DNA of 64,000 nucleotides from an uncultured Collinsella sp. (GCA_958452935.1 CAUDVX010000004.1:19721-83720); one strand, 5' to 3'. Shown: positions 17,404-25,031, counted from the stretch's first letter. Numbers and translations: made by a program. Notes: a model not told the origin generated them from the letters alone.

Positions 17404-17727
17404 TTATCTTTTTGATTCAGATGCCGCAGCTCTGGCGGTCATCGAAATGTTCTGTTGCCATTCCGGCGAGCTGTCACGGTAGTTATCGACGATTTCGCGT
17501 TCATCGCTAGTGATTTTGTCACCTTCGTTTTCTCCACCATCCCAACTCAATATCTCATTCGGCGAGCAACCTAACGCCAGAGCTGCGTTCCAAACCTGTT
17601 CGGCGTTTGGGAATGATTCGCCGCGTTCCCATGATCCGACTGTGCGCATGGACACGCCAACGGCTTTTGCGAAGTCCGCTTGTGAAATGTGCAGCTTTTT
17701 TCGCAATCCCTTTATGGCAAGCTTCAT
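17404..17727 (-). CDS. CI-like phage repressor (XRE helix-turn-helix)
   Basis: A 107-residue protein whose helix-turn-helix (ISQADFAKAVGVSMRTVGSWERGESFPNAEQ) fills residues about 14-45. The C-terminal half is acidic and shows no peptidase domain, so SOS-type self-cleavage is not evident. It is transcribed left from a promoter at 17763-17791, opposite the Cro-like gene, and lies directly upstream of the recombinase. It is the likely lysogeny repressor acting on ATAGGC operators. An AGGAGGTGTGA ribosome site precedes the start. Confidence 0.85.
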   Translation of the reverse strand: MKLAIKGLRKKLHISQADFAKAVGVSMRTVGSWERGESFPNAEQVWNAALALGCSPNEILSWDGGENEGDKITSDEREIVDNYRDSSPEWQQNISMTARAAASESKR

Positions 17728-17762
17728 TTCACACCTCCTGTTTTAGCAACTATCTGCCGTGA

Positions 17763-17838
17763 ATTCTATTCTATTGGACGAGAATAGGCAAATATTTTCA
17801 TATTTCCCTCTTGCAATAGGCAGAAACTCGCCTATACT
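17763..17838. promoter_or_regulatory. Divergent lysogeny-switch promoters with ATAGGC operators
   Basis: Leftward: TTGCCT (complement of 17786-17791), 17 bp, TAGAAT (complement of 17763-17768). Rightward: TTGCAA (17811-17816), 16 bp, TATACT (17833-17838). The dyad ATAGGC-N8-GCCTAT (17816-17835) fills the rightward spacer, and a half site ATAGGC (17784-17789) overlaps the leftward -35. Repressor bound to the dyad would block the rightward promoter. Confidence 0.7.
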
Positions 17839-17848
17839 GCAATGCGTG

Positions 17849-17933
17849 TTAGGAAGAAACCTTCCTAAAGCCGTATGTTTAACGGGTAAACCCGCTAAAC
17901 ATACGGGTGCAAACCTTGACAAGCAAGGTTTGC
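17849..17933. repeat. Three consecutive dyads in the Cro-like gene leader
   Basis: TTAGGAAG-AAAC-CTTCCTAA (17849-17868), CCGTATGTTTA ... TAAACATACGG (17871-17906, with an inner CGGG/CCCG), and GCAAACCTTG-N5-CAAGGTTTGC (17909-17933). All lie between the rightward promoter and the Cro-like start. They may be extra operators or RNA hairpins for antitermination. Confidence 0.6.
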
Positions 17934-17964
17934 AATCATCGCTCAATGAAAGGAGGTGAACCGT

Positions 17965-18189
17965 ATGAAGTTCAACAAAGAGGTTTTCGCCGCGAATCTA
18001 CGTGCCGCTCGCGCCAAGCTCGATATCACACAGGATGAATTTGCTAGCCGTGTTGGTATCTCCAAAGATTCCGTTGTCAAGTACGAGAGCGGAGAGGGCT
18101 ATATCCCCGGCGCTGACAAGATCATGGCCATCTGTGATGTTGCCAACATCAGCCCTAACGATTTGATGGGATGGGAGGAAATCGCGTAA
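17965..18189 (+). CDS. Cro-like XRE-family regulator
   Basis: A 74-residue helix-turn-helix protein (LDITQDEFASRVGISKDSVVKYESGEGYIPGADKI), the first gene of the rightward early operon. ATG 17965 follows an ideal AAAGGAGGTGA site. Opposed to the repressor gene, it most likely competes for the same operators to commit the phage to lysis. Its stop overlaps the next start (TAATG), implying coupled translation. Confidence 0.85.
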   Translation: MKFNKEVFAANLRAARAKLDITQDEFASRVGISKDSVVKYESGEGYIPGADKIMAICDVANISPNDLMGWEEIA

Positions 18190-18269
18190 TGGATGAAGTT
18201 ATCGATGTATTGACGCTCTGGTTGTTCATAGCAACTGCCGTTGCCGTCGGCAACATGATCGGCAAGTAA
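18189..18269 (+). CDS. 26-residue membrane peptide
   Basis: A very short frame starting in the TAATG overlap with the Cro-like gene. Apart from an acidic N terminus (MDEVID) it is one hydrophobic helix ending in GNMIGK. It is supported by the coupled start and by the good ribosome site of the next gene right after it. Function unknown. Confidence 0.5.
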   Translation: MDEVIDVLTLWLFIATAVAVGNMIGK

Positions 18270-18286
18270 GAAAGGAGGGGTTTCAG

Positions 18287-18676
18287 ATGTATGAAACCCA
18301 ATCGCAAACCAACGGTTTGCATCGTGGTTTTGACGAGTGCGAAATGCCGCAAGCTCGATGTTTCGCAGACGGCATTTTGCCGGCGCGTCAGAGCTATGAC
18401 GCAAGCTCGCGAAACAAAAGCGCCCGCACCTGGCGGCAACCGGGCACGGGCAATGTCAGAACCTTCACCAGTAATGACAACGAGAATCTTACACCACTAG
18501 CAACGGTTAAGCGGTGGTTTTGCGGCGGTATCGCCCTGCTATCGGCAACGGGAATCCTGCTCATCGCCCTGGCTGGCGCCATCATCTGGCTTACCGAAGC
18601 GTGCAACCTGCCTTGGCTTCCGTTCGTCCTTGCCGGGCTTGAGCTGTGGTTCATCGTCCGTATGGTCGACCAATGA
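18287..18676 (+). CDS. Hypothetical phage membrane protein
   Basis: A 129-residue protein preceded by AAAGGAGG. The first 75 residues are polar. The C-terminal third has two hydrophobic segments (GIALLSATGILLIALAGAII, then PFVLAGLELWFIV). Part of the sequence can be read in another frame (18291-18500), but the membrane segments and the ATGA overlap with the next gene favour this one. Not recognised as a known family. Confidence 0.55.
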   Translation: MYETQSQTNGLHRGFDECEMPQARCFADGILPARQSYDASSRNKSARTWRQPGTGNVRTFTSNDNENLTPLATVKRWFCGGIALLSATGILLIALAGAIIWLTEACNLPWLPFVLAGLELWFIVRMVDQ

Positions 18677-18879
18677 GGGGCTATCTCGACCGCGACGCAA
18701 ACGGCTTCTGGGTCGCGCGGGTAATCATCGAGGAAGCCCGCAGGCCGGGTGTTAGCGGCGCGGGAGACGTTCGCACGCGCCACAGACTGCCCGTGCCGCC
18801 ATCGGCTCCGCGAGAGGTCGCAGAAGTGGCATTCAGGCGCTTTATGAGCCGCGAAGCAAGGAAGCGCCATGGACGTTGA
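18673..18879 (+). CDS. Hypothetical phage protein, 68 residues
   Basis: A small basic protein starting in an ATGA overlap with the upstream gene and overlapping the next start by 11 bp. Arginine-rich C terminus (REARKRHGR). No family recognised; operon position is the main support. Confidence 0.5.
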   Translation: MRGYLDRDANGFWVARVIIEEARRPGVSGAGDVRTRHRLPVPPSAPREVAEVAFRRFMSREARKRHGR

Positions 18880-19273
18880 CGATTACACCCAGCCGCTCGA
18901 ATCCGTTATGCGGCAGGAGCGGTTTGCAACGTACTCGGTGCCGCTCAAGCTGCAAGACCGACAGGAGCTGTTCAAGCTCTGGTGCAAGCTCAATCCAAGG
19001 GCGCTACGGCAGATCGAGCTTACGGCGCTCGCAATCGACCAGCGCGGTATCCGAGTAAGTGCCAAGTACCTCATTGAGAAGCAGCGCTACGAGGGCGCTG
19101 TCAAGCTCGTCGGCGTGCCGTTCGTGGACGGCAACGGCGTTGAGCACGTCTACGGCATTAACAACACGGATACGCCGCTTCTAGCACGTTGGCTTCTAAA
19201 GCGGCATCCGAAGCTGAACATCAAGCTTCGCAATTCCATCTATGACAAGGAGAACAACCATCATGAAGCGTAA
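18869..19273 (+). CDS. Hypothetical phage early protein
   Basis: A 134-residue soluble protein with an alpha/beta character and a segment LNPRALRQIELTALAIDQRG typical of uncharacterised phage early proteins. It overlaps both neighbours, so it belongs to the same translated operon. Function unknown. Confidence 0.6.
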   Translation: MDVDDYTQPLESVMRQERFATYSVPLKLQDRQELFKLWCKLNPRALRQIELTALAIDQRGIRVSAKYLIEKQRYEGAVKLVGVPFVDGNGVEHVYGINNTDTPLLARWLLKRHPKLNIKLRNSIYDKENNHHEA

Positions 19274-19532
19274 GGAAGCAATCAAGTTCCTTGATTCCGT
19301 TGCCGAGTATATCAGCGGTGTCGAGGGCACCATTACGCTCTTCAACCCCAAGAGCAATGAGAGCGTCGAGCTTGATACCGACCTGGCTCTCTGTTTCATG
19401 GGGACACCCATCGTAGCCATGAAAGACATGCTCGAGAGCGACAAGCTCGACGATATGACCCCCGACATGTTTGTCCATCTGGTGACCAAATCGGCGTGCA
19501 ATGCATATGCGCAGCAGCTTACAAAGCGCTGA
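19263..19532 (+). CDS. Hypothetical phage early protein, 89 residues
   Basis: ATG 19263 follows AAGGAG inside the end of the previous gene. An acidic, helix-rich protein with no recognised domain. It overlaps the next gene by 32 bp. Confidence 0.55.
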   Translation: MKRKEAIKFLDSVAEYISGVEGTITLFNPKSNESVELDTDLALCFMGTPIVAMKDMLESDKLDDMTPDMFVHLVTKSACNAYAQQLTKR

Positions 19533-19767
19533 GCAGCTGGCGCTCGATCTCTTTGGCGAGCAGCCGATGCCAACGCCCGGGCAATGCCAGTTCGAGCTTC
19601 ATCTACTCGAGCACGGCGAAAAGCCCAAGAGCGCGTGTGGCTTTCGCGGAACGACCGTCTGGACTAACTGCCGCGAGGTTGGCAAGTGCCTTTGGGACGG
19701 CTGGCACCAGCAGGGGACAAGCGATGGATTAACGACGGGAGGTGATGACGATGACGGCGATTCCTAA
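19501..19767 (+). CDS. Hypothetical phage protein, 88 residues
   Basis: A small soluble protein with three cysteines and a run of aspartates at the C terminus (GGDDDDGDS). ATG 19501 or 19507 could be the start. It overlaps the genes on both sides. No family recognised. Confidence 0.5.
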   Translation: MHMRSSLQSAEQLALDLFGEQPMPTPGQCQFELHLLEHGEKPKSACGFRGTTVWTNCREVGKCLWDGWHQQGTSDGLTTGGDDDDGDS

Positions 19768-20197
19768 AGACGTGCACGATCAGGCGCAGGAACCAATGGC
19801 GTGGTTTCAGCACGACGCTAACGCGCAGCGGGACATCAAATGCCAACGGCTGCTCATGCGTCGCGGTAACGAGGGCTACGGCGCTTACTGGCGGCTCTGC
19901 GAGCTTCTGGCGAGCACCAAGCACCACTCAATTGCGGTGGAAACCGATGAAGACTGGCTCATTCTGTCAGGCGCAATCGGTATGCGCTCGATGGGGGCGT
20001 TCGACGAGACGGTGAGCATCGCCGAGACACAAGATTTCATCGACTGCCTGCTCGAGATCGGCTTGCTCGTGAGAGACGGAAAAGGCCGAATCGAGAGCGA
20101 GAGGATGTGCAAAAACGCCCTTTATTTTGGCAAGCAGCGCGTCAACGGAGCCAAGGGCGGCAGGCCGAAAAAGAAGCAGGAAAACCCGCAAAACTAG
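19751..20197 (+). CDS. DUF4373 (Lin1244/Lin1753-like) replication-module protein
   Basis: A 148-residue protein. WFQHDANAQRDIKCQRLLMRRGNEGYGAYWRLCELL near the N terminus is typical of the Lin1244/Lin1753-like N-terminal domain, a winged-helix unit often found at the front of phage replication initiators. The protein stops soon after a lysine-rich tail (GRPKKKQENPQN), so no DnaD-like second domain is present. ATG 19751 is 8 bp from GGAGG. A 330-bp gap with hairpin and iteron-like repeats follows, consistent with a replication role. Confidence 0.65.
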   Translation: MTAIPKDVHDQAQEPMAWFQHDANAQRDIKCQRLLMRRGNEGYGAYWRLCELLASTKHHSIAVETDEDWLILSGAIGMRSMGAFDETVSIAETQDFIDCLLEIGLLVRDGKGRIESERMCKNALYFGKQRVNGAKGGRPKKKQENPQN

Positions 20198-20300
20198 CAG
20201 GTCAGAGCGTATGTTTGTGTTGTTGCGGATTGAAACCAGCGCGAAACCATCGGTTTTAGGTTGGGCTAAGCCTAACAATACATAACATAACAGTACAGAA

Positions 20301-20352
20301 GCGGGTTTTTGGGTTTGGGTCATAAAACCCAAACCCAAAGCCAAAAACCCGC
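20301..20352. repeat. Large bulged hairpin in the gap after the DUF4373 gene
   Basis: A 20-bp stem (20301-20320 with 20327-20352, a 6-nt bulge on the right arm) with loop CATAAA, G/T-rich on one arm. It could be a replication-origin structure or a terminator; no T run follows directly. Confidence 0.6.
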
Positions 20353-20475
20353 ACTTGCTTGTTATGTTGACTTACAAGCAAGGTTCTTCTTTCTTGCTTC
20401 TTCTTTCTTGATCGATTCGTTTTTCGAGCGATTCCAAAGCCTGTTTTCGAGTCTTCAGCAGTAGCTATCAACAGG

Positions 20476-20513
20476 TTTTCAACAAGTTTTCAACAATAGA
20501 AAAGTTTTCAACA
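20476..20513. repeat. Iteron-like TTTTCAACA repeats, possible phage origin
   Basis: TTTTCAACA occurs three times in direct orientation (20476, 20487, 20505), with spacing of 11 and 18 bp. It is one base off the DnaA-box consensus TTWTNCACA. The tract lies in the only sizeable non-coding gap of the early region, next to a replication-type gene. Confidence 0.4.
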
Positions 20514-20527
20514 AAGGAGCGTTGGCG

Positions 20528-20710
20528 ATGCCTTACGGGAGCTATGTCAACAAAGTCCGAAAGCACACGTGCCCTTACTGCGGCATCGAGCGAAATCTGG
20601 ACTGGTTCATCAAGGACAGCGAAGCCTGCTGGAAGTGCAGGGAGACGAAGAAGAACGAGAAGGAGGTGAAGAGAGGTGAGTATTTTGACGATTCGCAAAT
20701 CACTCGATAG
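20528..20710 (+). CDS. Small zinc-ribbon protein
   Basis: A 60-residue protein with two CxxC knuckles (CPYC, residues 15-18, and CWKC, residues 35-38) and a lysine-rich tail, so likely zinc-binding. AAAGGAG precedes ATG 20528. Function unknown. Confidence 0.6.
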   Translation: MPYGSYVNKVRKHTCPYCGIERNLDWFIKDSEACWKCRETKKNEKEVKRGEYFDDSQITR

Positions 20711-21092
20711 TGACGTTTTGACACGAGATGAAGCCAGAGAACTGTTTTCGTGTTGCTGTCTCAGCTATGACGATGTGAGCGAGAACGACATTTACATGTT
20801 GGAAGCCTTTGTTGGCTGCGAGCTGAGTCAATTCAATGAGCTGAATGAGCTGCAAATGTACGTTTCGCATAGGAAGAAGGACGCTCCAAAAATCAACGTT
20901 CGCGATAAACCGGGCAACCCTATCGAATCGGCCTTCTTGCATGTCGATGGCGATTACTTCAAAGGACGAGAAGCGATCTCCTTCAACAGCGACGGCTTTA
21001 TCGGATTCGCAGGCTGGGCTGATGACGGCAACGTTCAACCGTTTTTACGGGCTTTTGTTGACTGGGTAGTTTTTTGGATGGATGGCAAATGA
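20676..21092 (+). CDS. Hypothetical phage protein, 138 residues
   Basis: GTG 20676 lies behind AGGAGGTGAAGAG, overlapping the zinc-ribbon gene by 35 bp. Acidic, soluble, with a CCC run near residue 27 and an aromatic C terminus (DWVVFWMDGK). Not recognised. Confidence 0.55.
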   Translation: MSILTIRKSLDSDVLTRDEARELFSCCCLSYDDVSENDIYMLEAFVGCELSQFNELNELQMYVSHRKKDAPKINVRDKPGNPIESAFLHVDGDYFKGREAISFNSDGFIGFAGWADDGNVQPFLRAFVDWVVFWMDGK

Positions 21093-21412
21093 GTTCTTAC
21101 GTTAAGCATGTCGGCGATCTGACTGAGCCCGTTGAGCTCAACGCTTCGCAGGTTGCCGAGAAGATGACCTCAACGGTCGATATGGGGTTCGACCCTGTGA
21201 CCAAGCCCGCGCATTACGCGGGGCATACCGGCATTGAGTGCAAGCAGGCAATGGAATCGATGCTCGGCACCGATGAATACGTTTCCTATATGCAGGGATG
21301 CGCCTTCAAATACCTGTGGCGCTGGAAGTCCAAGAACGGCATCGAAGACCTCAAGAAGGCGCATGAGTGCATCGAGAACATGCTTGAAGCACTGGAAGAC
21401 AGCGCGTCATGA
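21089..21412 (+). CDS. DUF3310 (SaV-like) protein
   Basis: A 107-residue protein with the DUF3310 pattern: KPAHYAGHTGIECKQAME, then YMQGCAFKYLWRWKSKNGIEDLKKA. The family is common in phages of Gram-positives and sometimes annotated as nucleotide kinase-like, but no activity is proven. It starts in an ATGA overlap at 21089. Confidence 0.8.
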   Translation: MSSYVKHVGDLTEPVELNASQVAEKMTSTVDMGFDPVTKPAHYAGHTGIECKQAMESMLGTDEYVSYMQGCAFKYLWRWKSKNGIEDLKKAHECIENMLEALEDSAS

Positions 21413-21696
21413 GCGGCGGTGACTTCTACGCCGCACCCAAGCTTGTCACCGTCCGCAAGGCGCATCAGTGCGCGTACTGCGGCGAGACGGTTCCAGCGGG
21501 AACGCATGGCGTGCTCATTGAAAGCGGCTTTTGGTTTGGTCAGTTCTGGAGGCGCTACGCATGCCCGCGCTGTCAGCCATATGTCAGTGAGTTTTGGGGC
21601 TGGCAAGGCTTGGAGAGTGAAGACATCGAATGGGATTTCGACGAGTTCATGCGGGAGCATCACCGCGATGTGTGGGTGACCGGCGATGACGATTAG
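21409..21696 (+). CDS. Zinc-binding phage protein
   Basis: A 95-residue protein with CAYC (about residues 21-24) and CPRC (about 52-55), spaced as in a small zinc finger, and an acidic tail (VTGDDD). It overlaps both neighbours. Function unknown. Confidence 0.6.
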   Translation: MSGGDFYAAPKLVTVRKAHQCAYCGETVPAGTHGVLIESGFWFGQFWRRYACPRCQPYVSEFWGWQGLESEDIEWDFDEFMREHHRDVWVTGDDD

Positions 21697-21889
21697 GAGC
21701 GACCGTAAGACCCTTGAGAACCTGTGTGTCGTGTCGCAGGACATGAGCCGGCGCATTACAACGTGCGAGAAGCGCGGACACGATGGTGCGCGGGTCGATT
21801 ACGACGATCTTATTTGCTGGTGCGATTGCGTCACCGACGCAATCGAAGTGATTCACCGAAATTTGGAGGAAAGCAATGAAAGAGTTTAA
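21686..21889 (+). CDS. Hypothetical phage protein, 67 residues
   Basis: A small soluble protein starting inside the end of the previous gene and overlapping the next by 14 bp. Supported only by tight operon packing. Confidence 0.45.
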   Translation: MTIRSDRKTLENLCVVSQDMSRRITTCEKRGHDGARVDYDDLICWCDCVTDAIEVIHRNLEESNERV

Positions 21890-22124
21890 GACCAAGGAAG
21901 AGTATGAAGAGGCATCGTCGATGCTGGTTGGGTGCGCCCTGCTGATCGTCCCGTTCGCGATGCTGGTTGCCAGTATCGCCATTGGCTTCATCTTCGGAGC
22001 TGGATATGGGTTCCTGGCCTTCTCCTGCTTCCTGCTGATCGTGTGCATCTACTTCATTTACGCGGCAAAGCTCAGCATGCACAAGGCGAAGAAAGCGGCT
22101 GGAAAGGAGCAGGACGATGATTAA
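21876..22124 (+). CDS. Small membrane protein
   Basis: An 82-residue protein with two hydrophobic segments (residues about 17-38 and 43-64) and charged ends. A GGAGG site precedes ATG 21876. Function unknown. Confidence 0.6.
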   Translation: MKEFKTKEEYEEASSMLVGCALLIVPFAMLVASIAIGFIFGAGYGFLAFSCFLLIVCIYFIYAAKLSMHKAKKAAGKEQDDD

Positions 22125-22320
22125 GGTTTCCGGCTGCTGCGACGGGTGCGGGAAGGAAGCCGACTGCACCAACATTAACGAATTCGCAAGGGTGCACGCC
22201 TATGACAAGGGCAAGCTTATCGAGTTCGACATTTGCAAGGACTGCATCCACGAGATTCGCGACATGTCGGGCAGCGTTATCGACGTCGTACGTGAATTGA
22301 AGCGCCGCCATGGGCGTTGA
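22117..22320 (+). CDS. Hypothetical cysteine-rich phage protein
   Basis: A 67-residue protein with CCDGCGKEADC at the N terminus and CKDC in the middle, so probably zinc-binding. It overlaps the integrase start by 11 bp, which ties the integrase to the early operon. Confidence 0.5.
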   Translation: MIKVSGCCDGCGKEADCTNINEFARVHAYDKGKLIEFDICKDCIHEIRDMSGSVIDVVRELKRRHGR

Positions 22321-23494
22321 GGTCAAGCGCGACCCAAAGGGCGTGTGGTACGCGCAGCCGTATCTTGGCAAGGCGCCGGACGGGCGGCAGATACGGCCAC
22401 GCCGTAGCTTCCCGGATGCCAGGACGCGCGAGGAAGCGCAGGCTTTGGCTGATGCCTGGGCTTCACACCTGACCTTTGACGGCAAGGTCAAGAGCACGCT
22501 CATAGTCGACCTGCTTTGGGAATACATCGAGCAGCGGAAGGTCAAGGGTGCGGGATTGAACACCGTGAAGAGGTGGTCGCTCTTCACGCGAACCTACGTG
22601 GGCAAGTACCTTAAGGGCAAAGTCGCTCGCGACCTTACCGCTATCGAGCTGAACGACTTCGAGACGCGGCTGGGCGTGAGCAAGAAGAACGGCGGTCAAG
22701 GTCTTTCGCGCAACACGATCATCAGCGTTCACCACTTTTTGCGCGGTGCTTACAACTTTTGGGTGCGCATCGGCATCTGCGAGAACAACCCAATGCTCAT
22801 GGTCGCGAAGCCGCCAGAGGAACGCCATGAAGCCGTGAGTATCGACGAATGGGATTACAGGGCGCTCGATGCCACGGTTTCCGAAAAGCTCGACCTTGAA
22901 GCGCCAGAGAAGCGCTTCATGCGCCAATCAGCCTACGCTTTCGCGGCTTGGCTCGCACTGCATACGGGGATGCGCGTCGGCGAGGTGTGCGCCGTAAGGC
23001 GGCGCGACCTCCACAAGGCGCAGGGGTTCATCCTCGTGAGCGGTACGGTTATCGAGGTTCCGGGCGGTGGCGTTATCCGATCCAACGTGACCAAGAACAA
23101 GAAGACGCGGCCTGTGGCGTTAATCGACGAAGAGTGGGAGCGGATAAAAGCCTATCTCACGCAACAGGATTTGATTTCAGACGCTTTCACGCCCGATTCG
23201 CCACTGGTGAGCGTAGACGGCTCTTACATGCGCCCAACGACCGTCTCAAAGGCTTTCAGCCGTGCTCGCGACCGCGCGGGCATGCCGAAGGCGTATACGT
23301 TCCATTCGCTTCGCCATACGCACGCCACGTGGTGCCTTGCGAACGGCGTCGACCTCAAGACGCTTGCAGATCGCTTGGGGCACTCGAACGAAGCGACAAC
23401 GCTGAAACTCTACGCGCACCTTCTGCCGGGGCGCGACCAGGCGGCGGCTCAGGCGTTCAACAGCTTTGCCAAGAAGCTTGAGGACGGAGTGTAA
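22310..23494 (+). CDS. Tyrosine integrase
   Basis: A 394-residue site-specific recombinase. It has an N-terminal AP2-like arm-binding part, a SAM-like core-binding domain (about residues 65-170), and a catalytic domain with all key residues: R in HTGMRVGEVC, HSLRH in the HxxR box, H in RLGHSNEATT, and Y in LKLYAHL. It lies inside the rightward early operon, 6 kb from the nearest att site, an unusual place for a main integrase. A phage-encoded mIHF follows. It may act in integration elsewhere, excision or resolution, or be inherited from another phage. Confidence 0.95.
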   Translation: MGVEVKRDPKGVWYAQPYLGKAPDGRQIRPRRSFPDARTREEAQALADAWASHLTFDGKVKSTLIVDLLWEYIEQRKVKGAGLNTVKRWSLFTRTYVGKYLKGKVARDLTAIELNDFETRLGVSKKNGGQGLSRNTIISVHHFLRGAYNFWVRIGICENNPMLMVAKPPEERHEAVSIDEWDYRALDATVSEKLDLEAPEKRFMRQSAYAFAAWLALHTGMRVGEVCAVRRRDLHKAQGFILVSGTVIEVPGGGVIRSNVTKNKKTRPVALIDEEWERIKAYLTQQDLISDAFTPDSPLVSVDGSYMRPTTVSKAFSRARDRAGMPKAYTFHSLRHTHATWCLANGVDLKTLADRLGHSNEATTLKLYAHLLPGRDQAAAQAFNSFAKKLEDGV

Positions 23495-23622
23495 ACGGTG
23501 TGTAAATGGCAAGACCTCGGCCATTTGCGGCACGACACGAAAACGAGAGGTCAGAAAGCAAAACCGATGGTTTGGGAACGGTTAGCCGCCGTATTCCAAG
23601 TAAGAATCAGGAGATATTGAAA

Positions 23623-23949
23623 ATGGTACCGAAATTGACTGCCGAACAACGGCGTGCAGCTCTCGATAAGGGGATGCAGATCAGGTGCAAGCGAGCTGAT
23701 TACAAGGTCAAGCTGAAATACGGCATCATGTCGATTGAGCGGCTCTTTGAGTTGGCGGACAGTGGCGATCAGGCTGCGTCGGGCATGCGTGTCGAATCAT
23801 TGATTAGGTCGATGCCCGGTTTTGCCGCGCCACGAACCCAGAAGCTCATGAAGAGCCTGCACATCAGCGCGACCCGCCGAGTGAAGGGACTTGGGTACAT
23901 CCAGCGCGAGGGACTTATCAAGGCTCTTGGTGGTGGATGCCGTGAGTAG
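23623..23949 (+). CDS. Phage-encoded integration host factor (mIHF family)
   Basis: A 108-residue protein matching the actinobacterial mIHF family: a helical N terminus, then GMRVESLIRSMPGFAAPRTQKLM and a helix-two-turn-helix region RRVKGLGYIQREGLI. In mycobacteriophage L5, host mIHF is needed for integrase-mediated recombination. Here the gene stands directly after the tyrosine integrase. ATG 23623 follows AGGAGATATTGAAA; the frame is open back to 23506 without a ribosome site. It is probably an architectural DNA-bending partner of the integrase or a nucleoid mimic. Confidence 0.8.
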   Translation: MVPKLTAEQRRAALDKGMQIRCKRADYKVKLKYGIMSIERLFELADSGDQAASGMRVESLIRSMPGFAAPRTQKLMKSLHISATRRVKGLGYIQREGLIKALGGGCRE

Positions 23950-24178
23950 GTCGAGTGAGCGAGCACGCCGCCGAATCAAGAGGCTGGGTGTGCTTATAGC
24001 GCTGCTCATAGCGTTGTTGGGCTGCATCATCGTCTTTCTTTGTTTTTGCCTTATGGAACTGTTCATAAGCATCATTACCGGTTGCCTGTTCTCTTGGCTC
24101 TTCCCATTGCTCGCAACCGCGATGGTGATCATGACCTATATCGCATTGGCAATCGTGAGGGGTGGTAACTGTGAGTGA
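23942..24178 (+). CDS. Small membrane protein
   Basis: A 78-residue protein with a basic N terminus (RARRRIKR) and two long hydrophobic segments. GTG 23942 overlaps the mIHF stop, suggesting coupling. A longer reading from 23891 exists but would overlap mIHF further. Function unknown. Confidence 0.5.
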   Translation: MSRSSERARRRIKRLGVLIALLIALLGCIIVFLCFCLMELFISIITGCLFSWLFPLLATAMVIMTYIALAIVRGGNCE

Positions 24179-24584
24179 CAGCCTTAACAGCGTCACCTTG
24201 AGTGGCAACCTTGGGCAAGATGCAGAGGTTAGGTACACCAACAGCGGCCTTGCGGTGACGAGCTTTTCACTAGCAGTGAACAAGAGCCGCAAGCAGCAGG
24301 ACGGTAGCTATAAGGACGTGACCAGTTGGGTCGACTGCGTGATGTACGGCAAACGCGGCGAAGCGATGTTTAACAACGGCCTTCTGATGAAGGGCGCACG
24401 CCTAGCCATCCTTGGGCACCTGCACCAGAACGTGTGGGAGAAGTACGGCAAGCGCTATCGCAAGCTTGAGGTTATCGTCGATAACGTGGCAATTATGACC
24501 TCACATCGACAGTCGCAGCAACCAGCGGCGGCACCGCAGGCTGCGACCTACCCAGATGTGTACGACGAAGATATTCCCTTCTAA
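24171..24584 (+). CDS. ssb: Single-stranded DNA-binding protein
   Basis: A 137-residue OB-fold protein. LSGNLGQDAEVRYTNSGLAVTSFSLAV and WVDCVMYGKRGE are typical of bacterial and phage SSB. The acidic tip YDEDIPF at the C terminus is the usual docking site for replication partners. GTG 24171 was chosen (24162 is also possible). It overlaps the upstream gene by 8 bp and works with dUTPase in phage DNA metabolism. Confidence 0.95.
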   Translation: MSDSLNSVTLSGNLGQDAEVRYTNSGLAVTSFSLAVNKSRKQQDGSYKDVTSWVDCVMYGKRGEAMFNNGLLMKGARLAILGHLHQNVWEKYGKRYRKLEVIVDNVAIMTSHRQSQQPAAAPQAATYPDVYDEDIPF

Positions 24585-24593
24585 GGAGCTGAC

Positions 24594-25031
24594 ATGTACG
24601 GACGAAAGATGAACGTTTGCCTGGCTGACGGAACGGCCATGCCGACATACGCGCACGATGGCGATGCAGGCTTCGACCTTTGCATCACCGAGGATGTAAG
24701 GCTTGAGCCCAACGCAAGCGCGGTCTGCGGACTTGGCTTTGCCTGCGAGATTCCAAGCGGCTGTGTCGGCTTGGTCTTCCCGCGCGCAGGTCGAGGCGCT
24801 CACTACGGCGTGACGCTGCGCAACAGCGTAAGCGTCATTGACAGCGGATACCGCGGCGAGGTGCACGCACCGTTGGTCAATCTCAGCTGTGACACCGTGT
24901 TTCTTCCCAAGGGTACGCGTGTGTGCCAGATGGTCGTTGTCCCGTTTGTGCCGTGTGATCTTGTCGGGGTCGATAGCCTGACCGACACCGAGCGTGGTAC
25001 CGACGGATTTGGCTCTACGGGTATCGACTAG
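24594..25031 (+). CDS. dut: dUTP diphosphatase
   Basis: A 145-residue trimeric dUTPase, hydrolysing dUTP to dUMP and so keeping uracil out of phage DNA. The family motifs run in order: AGFDL (motif 1), FPRAGRG (motif 2, a variant), VIDSGYRGE (motif 3), KGTRVCQMVV (motif 4) and GTDGFGSTG (motif 5, the flexible P-loop-like tail). AAGGAG precedes ATG 24594. Confidence 0.95.
   Translation: MYGRKMNVCLADGTAMPTYAHDGDAGFDLCITEDVRLEPNASAVCGLGFACEIPSGCVGLVFPRAGRGAHYGVTLRNSVSVIDSGYRGEVHAPLVNLSCDTVFLPKGTRVCQMVVVPFVPCDLVGVDSLTDTERGTDGFGSTGID

Noticed and set aside
18291..18500. Alternative 69-codon frame inside 18287-18676
   Set aside because: No membrane or domain features, and the overlapping frame has the ribosome site and the ATGA junction.
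23506..23622. N-terminal extension of the phage mIHF
   Set aside because: No ribosome site at 23506; AGGAG precedes ATG 23623, and the shorter form has the family length.
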